A stretch of 64,000 bases of DNA from VXYK01 sp965214565. Its GTDB lineage: Bacteria > Actinomycetota > Acidimicrobiia > Acidimicrobiales > Aldehydirespiratoraceae. The stretch spans positions 2,046,001 to 2,110,000 of the forward strand of contig OZ243951.1 in assembly GCA_965214565.1 (NCBI GenBank), read 5' to 3'. The notes below the pieces were generated by a model. That model was not told where the DNA came from and ran no database searches. It saw nothing but the letters and a program-made list of their open reading frames with translations. The number at the start of each line of letters is the position of its first letter. Positions within the stretch are counted from its first letter, which is position 1. Shown piece by piece: positions 23,225-31,626 of the stretch. Position numbers and translations under genes: made by a program.

Positions 23225-25645
23225 ATGCCCCGACAACTCGAATTCAACTCCGGCTACGCCCGCGACGTCGTAGATGTGCCCGTCGCCGACGAGATGAGCG
23301 AGTCGTTCCTCGCCTACTCGCTGAGCGTAATCACCGCCAGGGCCATCCCCGACGTGAGAGACGGCCTCAAACCAGTGCAGCGCCGGATCCTCTGGTCGAT
23401 GCTGCAGATGGGGATCCGCCCCGGCACACCGTTCCGAAAGTCGGCCCGCATCGTCGGCGACACCATGGGGCGCTACCACCCCCACGGCGACTCCGCCATC
23501 TACGACACCCTCGTGCGGATGGGGCAGGACTTCTCGCGGATGCTCCCGTTCATCGACCCGCAAGGCAACTTCGGCTCCCTCGACGACCCGCCCGCCGCCT
23601 CGCGCTACACCGAATGCCGCCTCGCCGAAGCGGCCATGGACATGGTCCGTGAGCTCGATGAGGACACCGTCGACTTCCGCGCCACCTACGACGGTGAGGG
23701 AGAGGAGCCTTCGGTGCTGCCCGCCGCGGTGCCCAACATAATCGTCAACGGCACCAGCGGGATCGCCGTGGGAATGGCCACCAACATGGCCCCGCACAAC
23801 CTCGCAGAGGCCGCAGAACTGGTCAGACTGGTAATGACCAAGCGGCGCCCCAAACCGACGATCGACGAGATGATGAAAGTGCTCCCCGGGCCCGACTTCC
23901 CGTCGGGAGGCATCGTGGTCAACGACGGCCTGCGCGAGGCGTACGAGACCGGGCGCGGCTCGTTCCGGATACGAGCGAAAGCCCATGTCGAGCAGATCAC
24001 ACGCACCCGTCAAGCGGTGGTCGTCACCGAGTTGCCGTACCTCGTGGGGCCCGAGCGGGTGATCAGCAAGGTTCAAGACGTGGCAAACAACGGCAGGATC
24101 GCCGGTATCGCGGGCATCGCCGATCTCAGCGACATGGAGGGGTTGCGCATCCAGATCGACCTGAAACCCGGAGTCAACCCGCAGTACGCCCTCCAGGACC
24201 TGTACCGGCTCACACCGCTCGAGGAGACGTTCAGCATCAACAATGTGGTGCTGGTCGACGGCGTGCCGACCACACTCGGCATCCACGACCTGTGCCGTCT
24301 CTACAGTGAGCACCGCCTAGAGGTGATCGTCCGCCGCACCGAGTACCGCCTCGCCAAAGCACAGGACCGCCTGCACATCCTCGAGGGTCTGCTGATCGCC
24401 CTAGACGCGATAGACGAGGTCGTCGCCATCATCCGAGGCTCCCAGGATGCCGCCGAAGCCCGGGCGAGGCTGATCGAACGGTTCCTGCTGACAGAGGTCC
24501 AGGCAGCGCACATCCTCGACATGCCCCTGCGCCGGCTCACCGCACTGGCCAAGCTCGAACTCGAACAGGAGGCCGACGAACTGCGCGTCAATATCGCGGA
24601 GTATCACAAGCTGCTCGGCTCAGATACCCGTCGCCGCAACCTGGTTCTCAAAGAACTCGAAGATCTCGTCGAGGCCCACGGAGTCCCGAGGCGGGCCGAG
24701 ATCATCGAACCAGAAAGCATCGTGGTGCATGAACAGCCTGCACCCGACGAATCCGAGACCCTGGGCGTCGATGAGCCGTGCGTGGTGACCCTGTCGACGT
24801 CGGGGAACCTCGGCCGTGCCCCCACCAACGGCGCGCGCAGGGCCACCGTCGGCCGGCACGATCTGATCGCGGCCCGCGCCATGACCACCACGGGCGCTGA
24901 GGTCATGGCGGTCACTTCTGAGGCCCGAGCCGTCTCGGTGAGGGTCCAGGATCTCCCTGATGCCGCCGGCCGTGCCCGCGGAGTGCCCGCCTCCGCACAT
25001 CTCGGGCTCAACAGGGGCGAGTCGGTGCTGACGCTGCTCACCGACGGCGACGAACGCCTGGTGCTCGTTACAGCCAACGGTGTGGTCAAAAGGCTGACCC
25101 TCGGCGAGGTGATGAGCACCAGATCGTCAGCCACCGCAGTCTCGCTGAAGGGCAACGACCGGGTGGTCGCGGCTTTCCGGGCCCCCCTCGGCGCCGACAT
25201 TGCGTTCGTTGCATCCGACGGCCAGGTGCTGCGCACCCCCGTCGACGCGATCAACGACCAGGGCCGGGGTGCGGCCGGTGTGGCCGGCATGAGACTGCTC
25301 GGTGACGCCAAGGTCGTGGGTGCGGACGTGATGCTCGGAGACGGTGTGGTGCTGACTGTCACCAGCGCCGCGGGCGTCAAGGCGACGCCCTACGGCGACC
25401 TGTTGGCGAAGGGCCGTGGCGGCCAGGGAGTGCGGATCACCCGGCTGGCCGACGGCGAGACGATCACCGGCACCTGGTTCGGGCCTGCGGCAATGACCGA
25501 CGTGTACTCGCTCATGGCTGACTACGACGATCCCCGCAAGCTAGATCCCAACCCTGTGCCGCTCAGTATCGACCCCAGCGCCCGAGACCTGGTGCCGAGC
25601 CGTACCGAGCGCCAGATCATGGTGGTTGCAGACGCCCGCTGGTAG
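23225..25645 (+). CDS. DNA topoisomerase (ATP-hydrolysing), ParC/GyrA-like subunit A
   Basis: An 806-residue type IIA topoisomerase breakage-reunion subunit. The N-terminus has VRDGLKPVQRRILWSM and YHPHGDSAIYDTLVRM. The catalytic tyrosine is Y128 in AASRYTECRL. The C-terminal half forms a GyrA-type propeller (LVTANGVVKRL, KGRGGQGVRITRL). I do not see a canonical GyrA box (QRRGGKG) in the first blade, which favours a topoisomerase-IV-like second enzyme. Start ATG 23225 has GGGAGG. The B subunit lies 1.2 kb downstream on the same strand. A LexA-type box precedes each. Confidence 0.9.
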   Translation: MPRQLEFNSGYARDVVDVPVADEMSESFLAYSLSVITARAIPDVRDGLKPVQRRILWSMLQMGIRPGTPFRKSARIVGDTMGRYHPHGDSAIYDTLVRMGQDFSRMLPFIDPQGNFGSLDDPPAASRYTECRLAEAAMDMVRELDEDTVDFRATYDGEGEEPSVLPAAVPNIIVNGTSGIAVGMATNMAPHNLAEAAELVRLVMTKRRPKPTIDEMMKVLPGPDFPSGGIVVNDGLREAYETGRGSFRIRAKAHVEQITRTRQAVVVTELPYLVGPERVISKVQDVANNGRIAGIAGIADLSDMEGLRIQIDLKPGVNPQYALQDLYRLTPLEETFSINNVVLVDGVPTTLGIHDLCRLYSEHRLEVIVRRTEYRLAKAQDRLHILEGLLIALDAIDEVVAIIRGSQDAAEARARLIERFLLTEVQAAHILDMPLRRLTALAKLELEQEADELRVNIAEYHKLLGSDTRRRNLVLKELEDLVEAHGVPRRAEIIEPESIVVHEQPAPDESETLGVDEPCVVTLSTSGNLGRAPTNGARRATVGRHDLIAARAMTTTGAEVMAVTSEARAVSVRVQDLPDAAGRARGVPASAHLGLNRGESVLTLLTDGDERLVLVTANGVVKRLTLGEVMSTRSSATAVSLKGNDRVVAAFRAPLGADIAFVASDGQVLRTPVDAINDQGRGAAGVAGMRLLGDAKVVGADVMLGDGVVLTVTSAAGVKATPYGDLLAKGRGGQGVRITRLADGETITGTWFGPAAMTDVYSLMADYDDPRKLDPNPVPLSIDPSARDLVPSRTERQIMVVADARW

Positions 25646-25696
25646 CCGCCGGCGGCGCTCTTGTCGGCTTCGTGTCGGTCCTGCGGGGCGTGCCTG

Positions 25697-26794
25697 TCAG
25701 GTCAATTCATCGAGCCTGTCGATAATCCACTGCTGCTGGTTGGAACTGAAGCCGTTGAAAGGCTGGCTTCCCTCGGTAAGGGAGCCGTTGAGAAGGATCA
25801 TTGAGCTGTTCGTGCTGATTCCGTACTGGCGCCAAGTCGTGAACGACGGATCCCAGACCATCGTCGGGGTGGCGACTCCGAGGCTGGCAACGAAATCGAG
25901 AGCCTGGTTGAAATCGTCCTGGGCGCCCATGCCGATGACCTGGATTTCGTTGATGTGCTCCCGAGCGAACTGCTCGACGTGCGGCGCCTCGCGCCGACAG
26001 GTCGGTCAATGAGGTGCCCAGAACCACAGCAGGACCGGGCGGTCGCCGTCGACGGCACCAGCCAGCGAGGTGATCGACCCGTCGGCGACGTCGAGGACTT
26101 CGATCAGGCGTCGGTCGTTGCTGAGCTGCAACTGTGAGGCATTAGCGGCAGCAGCGTCGAGGATCTCCTGTCGGGTCAGGGTCTTGGCCGTTGTGGTTGT
26201 CGTCGTTGCGGTGGTCGTCGGTGCGTCGGTGGTTGCTGGTGGGTCGGTGGTTGCTGGTGGGTTGGTTGTCGGTGCGTCGGTGGTTGCTGGTGGGTCGGTG
26301 GTTGCTGGTGGGTTGGTTGCTGGTGGGTCGGTGGTTGCTGGTGGGTTGGTTGCTGGTGGGTCGGTGGTTGCTGGGTCGGTGGTGGTCGTGGTTGCCGCAG
26401 GAAGCGTCGTAGCGACACCTCCGCTAGAGCTGTCTGAGGACACCGGTGGAGCGGCTTCAGCCGTCGCGGAGTCGTCGCTGTTGCTCGAGTCGTCGTCTTT
26501 GCCTGTGTTGTCGTCGCTCGAGTCGTCGCTTGTGTCGTTGTCTGTGGCTGCGCTCGAGTTGTTGCTTGCATCTGGACCGTCGCTGTCGTTGTCGCCCGCG
26601 TCCGTGTCTTCTCCTTCAGCCTCTGCCGGGGCGGTCGTGTCCTGCGGGGCGAGGGGCGGGAGAGTGGTCGTCTCGAACCTGGAGTCTGCGGAACCGTCGG
26701 GCTCCGAAGAGCCGTCGCCGCCACAGGCCGCGGCAACGATCGCGACCACAACAGCGATCGCTAGGGTGAACGCAGGGAGTCGGCGGATCAACAA
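25697..26794 (-). CDS. Thioredoxin-like lipoprotein, probable selenoprotein (in-frame TGA at the redox Cys)
   Basis: A 365-residue frame interrupted by one TGA (26008-26006). A lipoprotein signal (LIRRLPAF...AIVAAAC, lipobox Cys about residue 24) is followed by a long disordered Asp/Ser/Thr/Pro linker with 18-bp DNA repeats. The thioredoxin/TlpA-like domain then reads PVLLWFWAPH-TGA-PTCRREAP, VIGMGAQDDF, and so on to a stop at 25697. The TGA (codon 263) replaces the first Cys of CxxC, giving a UxxC site. A perfect 6-bp-stem hairpin starts 9 nt later. Without recoding the protein would end just before its active site. The usual cis-proline is not obvious (YGISTNSSMILL). TAGGAT is 7 nt before TTG 26794; GTG 26830 is an alternative start. 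Confidence 0.75.
25982..25996 (-). promoter_or_regulatory. SECIS-like hairpin just after the in-frame TGA
   Basis: On the mRNA strand the TGA is followed by 9 nt and then CGGCGC-GAG-GCGCCG, a perfect 6-bp stem with a 3-nt loop beginning with G. Bacterial SECIS elements are short hairpins directly downstream of UGA with a G near the start of the apical loop. This one has fitting position and loop, but real SelB recognition cannot be judged by eye. Confidence 0.5.
26227..26390. repeat. Tandem repeats coding for a Thr/Pro/Asn linker
   Basis: Units such as GGTTGCTGGTGGGTCGGT (18 bp) repeat imperfectly about nine times. On the minus strand they encode TTDPPATNPPAT-type linker between the acidic region and the thioredoxin domain of the lipoprotein. 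Confidence 0.85.
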
Positions 26795-26850
26795 GACTTC
26801 AATCCTACTTAGATCCGCCCCCACTGTCACCCGTGCCTAGTACTGTATTG

Positions 26851-26864
26851 CGAACACCCGTTCG
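26851..26864. promoter_or_regulatory. LexA/SOS-type operator upstream of the topoisomerase B gene
   Basis: CGAACACCCGTTCG; on the complement CGAACGGGTGTTCG, which fits CGAACRNRYGTTCG completely. It lies in the gap between the lipoprotein and the topoisomerase B gene. It directly precedes TTGACC (26865-26870), which with TTGGAT 17 bp later is a promoter candidate for the B gene. Confidence 0.6.
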
Positions 26865-26887
26865 TTGACCCCGTTCACCTTGATTAG

Positions 26888-28954
26888 TTGGATTTCGACT
26901 TGGCCACAACCACCACAAGACCCGCATACGACGCTGACGCGATCGAGACCCTTGAAGGCCTGGAAGCCGTGCGGAAACGGCCGGGCATGTACATCGGCGG
27001 CACGGGCAGCGCGGGGCTCATGCACCTCGTGTGGGAACTGATCGACAATGCCGTCGACGAGGCTGCAGCCGAGTTTGCGACCAAGGTGGACGTCACCCTG
27101 CACCGCGACCGGTCGGTGGAGGTCTGCGACAACGGCCGAGGGATCCCCGTCGATCGTCACCCCAAGCGCAAGGTCTCGGCGGTTGAGGTGGTGTTCACGG
27201 AGCTGCACGCGGGGGGCAAGTTCGGTGGCGGCGCCTATTCGTCGTCGGGCGGTCTGCACGGCGTGGGGGCGTCGGTCGTAAACGCCCTGGCAAAGAAACT
27301 GACGGTCGAGGTCGACCGTGACGGCAGCACGCATGTACTGGGTTTCAAGAACCGTGTGGCGGGCCAGTTCTGCGGACAGGAGGACTTCGACGCTGGTCAT
27401 CAACTCCGAAAGCTCAAGCGCATCCCAATAAACCGGACAGGCACCCGGGTGCGTTTCTGGCCCGATTTCGAGATCTTCGATCCGGATGCCCGCGTCGACT
27501 TCGGCGAAGTCTGCGAACGTATGAGGCAGGCCTGTTTCCTGGTGCCGACGATGCAGGTGTCGGTCACCGACAAACGAGCCGGAAGTGCTGTCGAGCCGTT
27601 CGTATTCAGGAGTAAGGGAGGCCTCGCGGACCTCGTCGATCACCTTTCGGAATCCCCGCCGGTCAGCGCGGTCATCACCGGCAACGGCATCGACACGTTC
27701 GTCGAGAAGGTGCCGGTCAACAAGAAGATGACCGACGTGACCAGGGAGTGCACCGTCGACATCGCGCTGCGATGGGTCGACGGTTACGACACGAACGTGG
27801 TGTCGTTCGTCAACACCATTCCCACCTCCCAGGGCGGGACCCATGTGGCGGGATTCGACAAGGCGCTCACCCGCGTGGTCAACAATGTGCTGCTCAAGGA
27901 CCACCACAAGCTGGCCAAGCTCGCCAAGCAGAACAAGCACAAGGCCGTCAAGGACGATGTTCAGGAGGGTCTTGTGGCTGCGCTGAAGGTGACCTTCGCG
28001 GAGCCCCAGTTCCGAGGGCAGACCAAACAGGAATTGGGCACTCCCGCAATCGACGGAATCGTCAGCCGAGTGGTGTATGAGCAGCTCAAGGAGTGGTTCG
28101 AGCCCGGTGGCGGACCCCGCACCCATGTCAAGGCGATAGCCGACAAGCTGTCGAACGCGGTGCAGAGCCGTGTGGCCTCCAAGACGCTGCTGGAGAATCA
28201 ACGCAAGGCCGCGAGCCTGGGTTCGACCGGAATGCCCCAAAAGCTCGCCGACTGCCGGGTCCACGGCATGGACTCTGAGCTGATCCTGGTGGAGGGGGAC
28301 TCGGCGGCAGGCCCTGCAAAACGGGGCCGTGACTCCGAGACGATGGCGATCCTGCCGCTTCGGGGCAAGGTGCTCAATGCCCACAAGGCGACCGAGAAAC
28401 AGGTGCTCGACAACGCCGAGGCGACGGCACTGTTCACTGCACTCGGCGCGGGCGCGGGCCGCAAGTTCAACATCGCAGACGCCCGCTACGGCCGCATCGT
28501 GATCCTGTGTGACGCCGATGTCGACGGCAGCCATATCCGGTGCCTGCTGCTGACGCTGATCTACAAGTACCTGCGGCCGATGCTCGAGGCGGGGCGCGTC
28601 TTCGCGGCCCAGCCCCCGTTGTTCACGACCAAGGTCGGCGACGAGACGTACCGGGTCTACTCCGAGGAGGAGAAGGAGGCGGTGACCGACGAGCTTTGCA
28701 GGGGCAACCGTCGGCGCGAGAACATCAAGTGGCAGCGATTCAAGGGTCTCGGCGAAATGAATGTCGAGGAACTGCGTCATTGCGCGCTGGATCCCAACAC
28801 CCGCACGCTGCGCCGGCTCACCATGGACGACGGCGCACAGACCAAGCAGGCCCTGGAGATGTTTGAGGTGCTGATGGGCACCGACGTGTCGAGCAGACGT
28901 GACTTCCTGATCCGCAACAGTGCCCTGGTGGACAGCACGACCCTCGATGTCTAG
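26888..28954 (+). CDS. DNA topoisomerase (ATP-hydrolysing), ParE/GyrB-like subunit B
   Basis: A 688-residue GHKL-ATPase subunit of a type IIA topoisomerase. ATP-site motifs are ELIDNAVDEA, EVCDNGRGIPVD and GGLHGVGASVVNAL. The TOPRIM domain has LILVEGDSAAGPAKRGRD and the metal site CDADVDGSHI. The C-terminus has RFKGLGEMNVEEL. It pairs with the A subunit upstream. The start is unusual: TTG 26888, or TTG 26900, which lies 6 nt after a TTGGAT -10 candidate (TTGACC-N17-TTGGAT). No ribosome site is visible. A LexA-type box precedes the promoter. Confidence 0.9.
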   Translation: MDFDLATTTTRPAYDADAIETLEGLEAVRKRPGMYIGGTGSAGLMHLVWELIDNAVDEAAAEFATKVDVTLHRDRSVEVCDNGRGIPVDRHPKRKVSAVEVVFTELHAGGKFGGGAYSSSGGLHGVGASVVNALAKKLTVEVDRDGSTHVLGFKNRVAGQFCGQEDFDAGHQLRKLKRIPINRTGTRVRFWPDFEIFDPDARVDFGEVCERMRQACFLVPTMQVSVTDKRAGSAVEPFVFRSKGGLADLVDHLSESPPVSAVITGNGIDTFVEKVPVNKKMTDVTRECTVDIALRWVDGYDTNVVSFVNTIPTSQGGTHVAGFDKALTRVVNNVLLKDHHKLAKLAKQNKHKAVKDDVQEGLVAALKVTFAEPQFRGQTKQELGTPAIDGIVSRVVYEQLKEWFEPGGGPRTHVKAIADKLSNAVQSRVASKTLLENQRKAASLGSTGMPQKLADCRVHGMDSELILVEGDSAAGPAKRGRDSETMAILPLRGKVLNAHKATEKQVLDNAEATALFTALGAGAGRKFNIADARYGRIVILCDADVDGSHIRCLLLTLIYKYLRPMLEAGRVFAAQPPLFTTKVGDETYRVYSEEEKEAVTDELCRGNRRRENIKWQRFKGLGEMNVEELRHCALDPNTRTLRRLTMDDGAQTKQALEMFEVLMGTDVSSRRDFLIRNSALVDSTTLDV

Positions 28955-29040
28955 ACCCTGTGGCCTGACTGGTCGGTCTATTCGCAGAACTTGAGCGCCC
29001 CCACCTTGCCTTGTCTCACCCATGGTGTAGAACTACATGA

Positions 29041-29946
29041 GTGGAACTCGACTCAGGACACACCGGCACTGCGGATGCGGAAGTCTCGGTGCCTCCCGCC
29101 GCCGACGCGTCGGCACCGCCGTTGATCCCGGTGCCTCCTCCCCGTCTCTCCCCTTCAGGAGCGGGGACCTTCGTGCAGTGCCCCCGCCGTTGGAGGTTCC
29201 GTTACATCGACCGTCTGGAGGATCCTCCGGGCGAGGACGCACTGGCCGGGAGTTTCGCGCACCGGGTCCTCGAGCTGTTGATGCAGCGCGAGCCCTCGGA
29301 GCGAACGGTCGAGGATGCCCGGGTCATCGCCCGAACGGAGTGGCCCGAGACCGAGGCCATGGACGACTACCAGGCGTTGGAGCACGACGAGAAGCAGTCC
29401 CGCCGCTTCCGCTGGAGAGCATGGAAGGCGATCGAGGGGTTGTGGCACCTCGAAGACCCCTCTGCGGTGGAGGTACAGGCCACCGAACAGGACGTAGAAG
29501 CTGAACTGGCCGGAGTGCCCTTCCGCGGAATCGTCGACCGGATAGAAACCGAGGGCGACGGGATCGTAGTCACCGACTACAAGTCAGGCAAGGCGCCCTC
29601 CCATCGTTACCGCCGGTCACGGCTCGACCAGGTGTTGCTGTATGCGGCCGCGGTGGAGGCGTCCACTGGCGAGATGCCGGTGCGTGTGCGACTGCTCTAT
29701 CTCGGCCAGCGCACGATTGGCATGGACGTGAACCACAAAGAGATCGATGCTGTAACCGAGAAGCTCGCAGGCACCTGGTCTGAGATCCATACCGCTTGTT
29801 CTGAAGACGAGTTCGAGCCCCGTCCGGGCCCGCTGTGCGGCTGGTGCCCCTACGTGTCGATGTGTCCGCAGGGTGCGGCCGAAGTCGCCAAGAGGGCTGA
29901 CCGCAAAGCTACTAAAGAAGCGGAACTAGTGGCTTTGGCCAGCTGA
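29041..29946 (+). CDS. PD-(D/E)XK nuclease family protein (RecB/Cas4-like)
   Basis: A 301-residue single-domain nuclease. LSPSGAGTFVQCPRRWRFRY is the typical N-terminus with the first cysteine of an iron-sulfur site. The active site is GIVDRIE (Asp) and VVTDYKSGK (Asp-x-Lys). The remaining cysteines are in CGWCPYVSMCPQG, so a 4Cys cluster as in AddB/Cas4-type enzymes is likely. It is not near any cas gene or helicase, so a general DNA-repair role is the best guess. It starts with GTG 29041, with a short Pro/Ala-rich leader. Confidence 0.85.
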   Translation: MELDSGHTGTADAEVSVPPAADASAPPLIPVPPPRLSPSGAGTFVQCPRRWRFRYIDRLEDPPGEDALAGSFAHRVLELLMQREPSERTVEDARVIARTEWPETEAMDDYQALEHDEKQSRRFRWRAWKAIEGLWHLEDPSAVEVQATEQDVEAELAGVPFRGIVDRIETEGDGIVVTDYKSGKAPSHRYRRSRLDQVLLYAAAVEASTGEMPVRVRLLYLGQRTIGMDVNHKEIDAVTEKLAGTWSEIHTACSEDEFEPRPGPLCGWCPYVSMCPQGAAEVAKRADRKATKEAELVALAS

Positions 29947-29974
29947 AACGAGCCATAGCAGACTCGAACGCGCC

Positions 29975-30340
29975 TTATTCGCCGCTGTCGTGTCGAATCA
30001 GCGATGCGGAACCAGCGATGCGGGACCAGCGTTTCCACAGGCACCGCAGCACCAGCGCACCGACGAGAGCACACGCTGCACTCACCAGAGCGCTGTTGAG
30101 CAACAGCTTGTCTGGAGGTGGGTTGGCAGGCTCAGGCGTGACCGCTGGAGTTGGAGCCGGGTCGTGTGTGACCTCAGAGGCCTCGTCGATGCTCTCAGCC
30201 ACCCCGGGCGCTGAACGGACCGAATTCACGCCCCCGCCGCTCGACTCGGGGGTGCGCGTGAGCAGGAGCGCATCCACCGGGGCAGGCCCGGAGGCTGTTG
30301 GTTTTGGACGTTGACGTTTGGCTTGCGGGTCATACGCCAT
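29975..30340 (-). CDS. Small single-pass membrane protein downstream of parA
   Basis: A 121-residue protein starting MAYDPQAKRQRPKPTASGPA. It has a Pro/Ala/Glu-rich, probably disordered middle and a C-terminal membrane helix (LLLNSALVSAACALVGALVL) followed by a basic tail. Its start overlaps the end of the ParA-like gene by 11 bases, so it may be its membrane partner. No family recognised. Confidence 0.6.
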   Translation of the reverse strand: MAYDPQAKRQRPKPTASGPAPVDALLLTRTPESSGGGVNSVRSAPGVAESIDEASEVTHDPAPTPAVTPEPANPPPDKLLLNSALVSAACALVGALVLRCLWKRWSRIAGSASLIRHDSGE

Positions 30341-31118
30341 CAGGTACCTCGCGGTTGACGATGAGATCGAAGACGGTCTCGAACTCGGCCGCGGCTTCAG
30401 TGGCACCGGCACGAGACCCAAGGGCATGGATCGGCAGGGAGTTGGCAGCCGCTTCGGTGACCGCGGCACGGAGCCGCACCGCCGGCAGCACCATTGAGCC
30501 GTGGTCGGTTCGGAGTTGTTCGTCCCAGTAGCGCGCGTCCCTGGTGCGACCCATCCGGTTGACGACCACTCCCGCCACGGTGAGCGGTTCGGCGCGCCGC
30601 GAGGAGATCCGCTTCACGGTCCGGAGGATCTGATCGACGCCGTCGGATGCCCATGCACCAGGTTCGGTGACGATCAGCGCCTGGTCCGCGGCGAACAGCC
30701 CGTTGACCGTGAGCAGGCCCAGCGACGGTGGGCAGTCGATTATCACCAGGTCGTGATCAATGCCCTCGAGCGCCACCGAAAGACGGTTGTTGGCCCCGAT
30801 GGGGTCGGTCATCAGTTGCGGTTCACGGGCCGCGAGCGCCGGGGTAGCGGGTACGACCGACGGCGGGCGACCGTTCTCCGAGGGCCAGCCCGAGGTTGCG
30901 CGCAAACTCGCTATCGAACCGGGCCGCTCCTCGGCCAGGGCGTGATCGACGCTGAAAGGCGGATTCCACACCCCCAGACCGGTGGTGGCGTTTCCCTGAG
31001 GATCGATGTCGATCACCAGACAATCGAGTCGCCGGGCCCAGGCCGTGGCGGCCAACCCCAATGCCACAGTGGTCTTACCCACTCCACCCTTCTGGTTGAC
31101 CAGCGTGACGATCTGCAC
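30330..31118 (-). CDS. parA: ParA-family partition ATPase
   Basis: A 262-residue deviant-Walker ATPase. IVTLVNQKGGVGKTTVALGL is the P-loop with the signature lysine, DIDPQGNATTGLGV follows, and DLVIIDCPPSLGLLTVNGL is the Walker B region. Such proteins position DNA or large complexes. No parB or parS site is seen nearby, so it may be an orphan ParA that places another cargo, perhaps through the small membrane protein downstream. GTG 31118 is chosen because TACCTT lies 6 nt upstream and the fold begins there. Confidence 0.88.
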   Translation of the reverse strand: MQIVTLVNQKGGVGKTTVALGLAATAWARRLDCLVIDIDPQGNATTGLGVWNPPFSVDHALAEERPGSIASLRATSGWPSENGRPPSVVPATPALAAREPQLMTDPIGANNRLSVALEGIDHDLVIIDCPPSLGLLTVNGLFAADQALIVTEPGAWASDGVDQILRTVKRISSRRAEPLTVAGVVVNRMGRTRDARYWDEQLRTDHGSMVLPAVRLRAAVTEAAANSLPIHALGSRAGATEAAAEFETVFDLIVNREVPDGV

Positions 31119-31189
31119 ACCGCCAAGGTAGTCAACAGATCCGCCGTCGGCCACGGCGGAGCAACGTCAGCGCAGCGGCTCGGATCTGG

Positions 31190-31501
31190 TCAGGCCGCGC
31201 GTCGGGCTCTGTTCGCTCCCCGAAGAATGTCGTCGAGAGCGTCGATCAGGTCAGGACGGCCCTCGAACAACTCGTCCACCATCGGCCCACTCCAAGGGAC
31301 GCACAAGTGTGTAGGTTCCAGACCGGCCTTGGTCCACGACTCGGCGATACGGCGGATAGCGCCGTCGACCTGAGGGTCAGCGGCCGTGACCGAAGCGACG
31401 GCCAGTTCCTCCACATTCCACTCGTCGTATCTCACAAGTGGGTTCTCAACCAGCGTCAAGCGATAGCGCAGCGCTTCGGCAGCGATCAATGCGTGATTCA
31501 C
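31190..31501 (-). CDS. Hypothetical protein, 103 residues
   Basis: An acidic protein (MNHALIAAEALRYRLTLVEN ... GPMVDELFEGRPDLIDALDD) with no family I recognise. It precedes the ParA gene on the same strand with a 71-bp gap. Its upstream region contains DnaA-box-like repeats. No signal peptide or membrane segment. Confidence 0.55.
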   Translation of the reverse strand: MNHALIAAEALRYRLTLVENPLVRYDEWNVEELAVASVTAADPQVDGAIRRIAESWTKAGLEPTHLCVPWSGPMVDELFEGRPDLIDALDDILRGANRARRAA

Positions 31502-31529
31502 CTACAGAATCCTTTGAGGGAGTTGAGCA

Positions 31530-31566
31530 TGTGGATAAGCCACCGAATCGGTGGATAAGTCCACCA
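31530..31566. promoter_or_regulatory. Pair of DnaA-box-like sites with inverted repeat
   Basis: TGTGGATAA (31530-31538) is the exact complement of the DnaA box TTATCCACA. GGTGGATAA (31550-31558) matches 8 of 9, in the same orientation, 20 bp on. The second lies in GGTGGA-TAAG-TCCACC, a perfect inverted repeat. The sites are just upstream of the 103-residue gene that precedes parA. Too few boxes to call a replication origin. Confidence 0.45.
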
Positions 31567-31626
31567 CGAGAATAAAGCATCTTCGGAGAGTAATGGTGGA
31601 TACCGCGCGGTCCTGTTGTGTTCTGC

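Noticed and set aside
26001..26012. Frameshift, not recoding, as cause of the lipoprotein break
   Set aside because: The frame before and after the TGA is identical (900 bases between aligned start codons, a multiple of three).
26837..29023. 728-codon open frame antisense to the topoisomerase B gene
   Set aside because: It is the complement of a well-recognised gene with strong codon bias; no family features in its translation.
31530..31566. Replication origin
   Set aside because: Only two good DnaA boxes, no AT-rich unwinding region, and no dnaA, dnaN or parB in the window.
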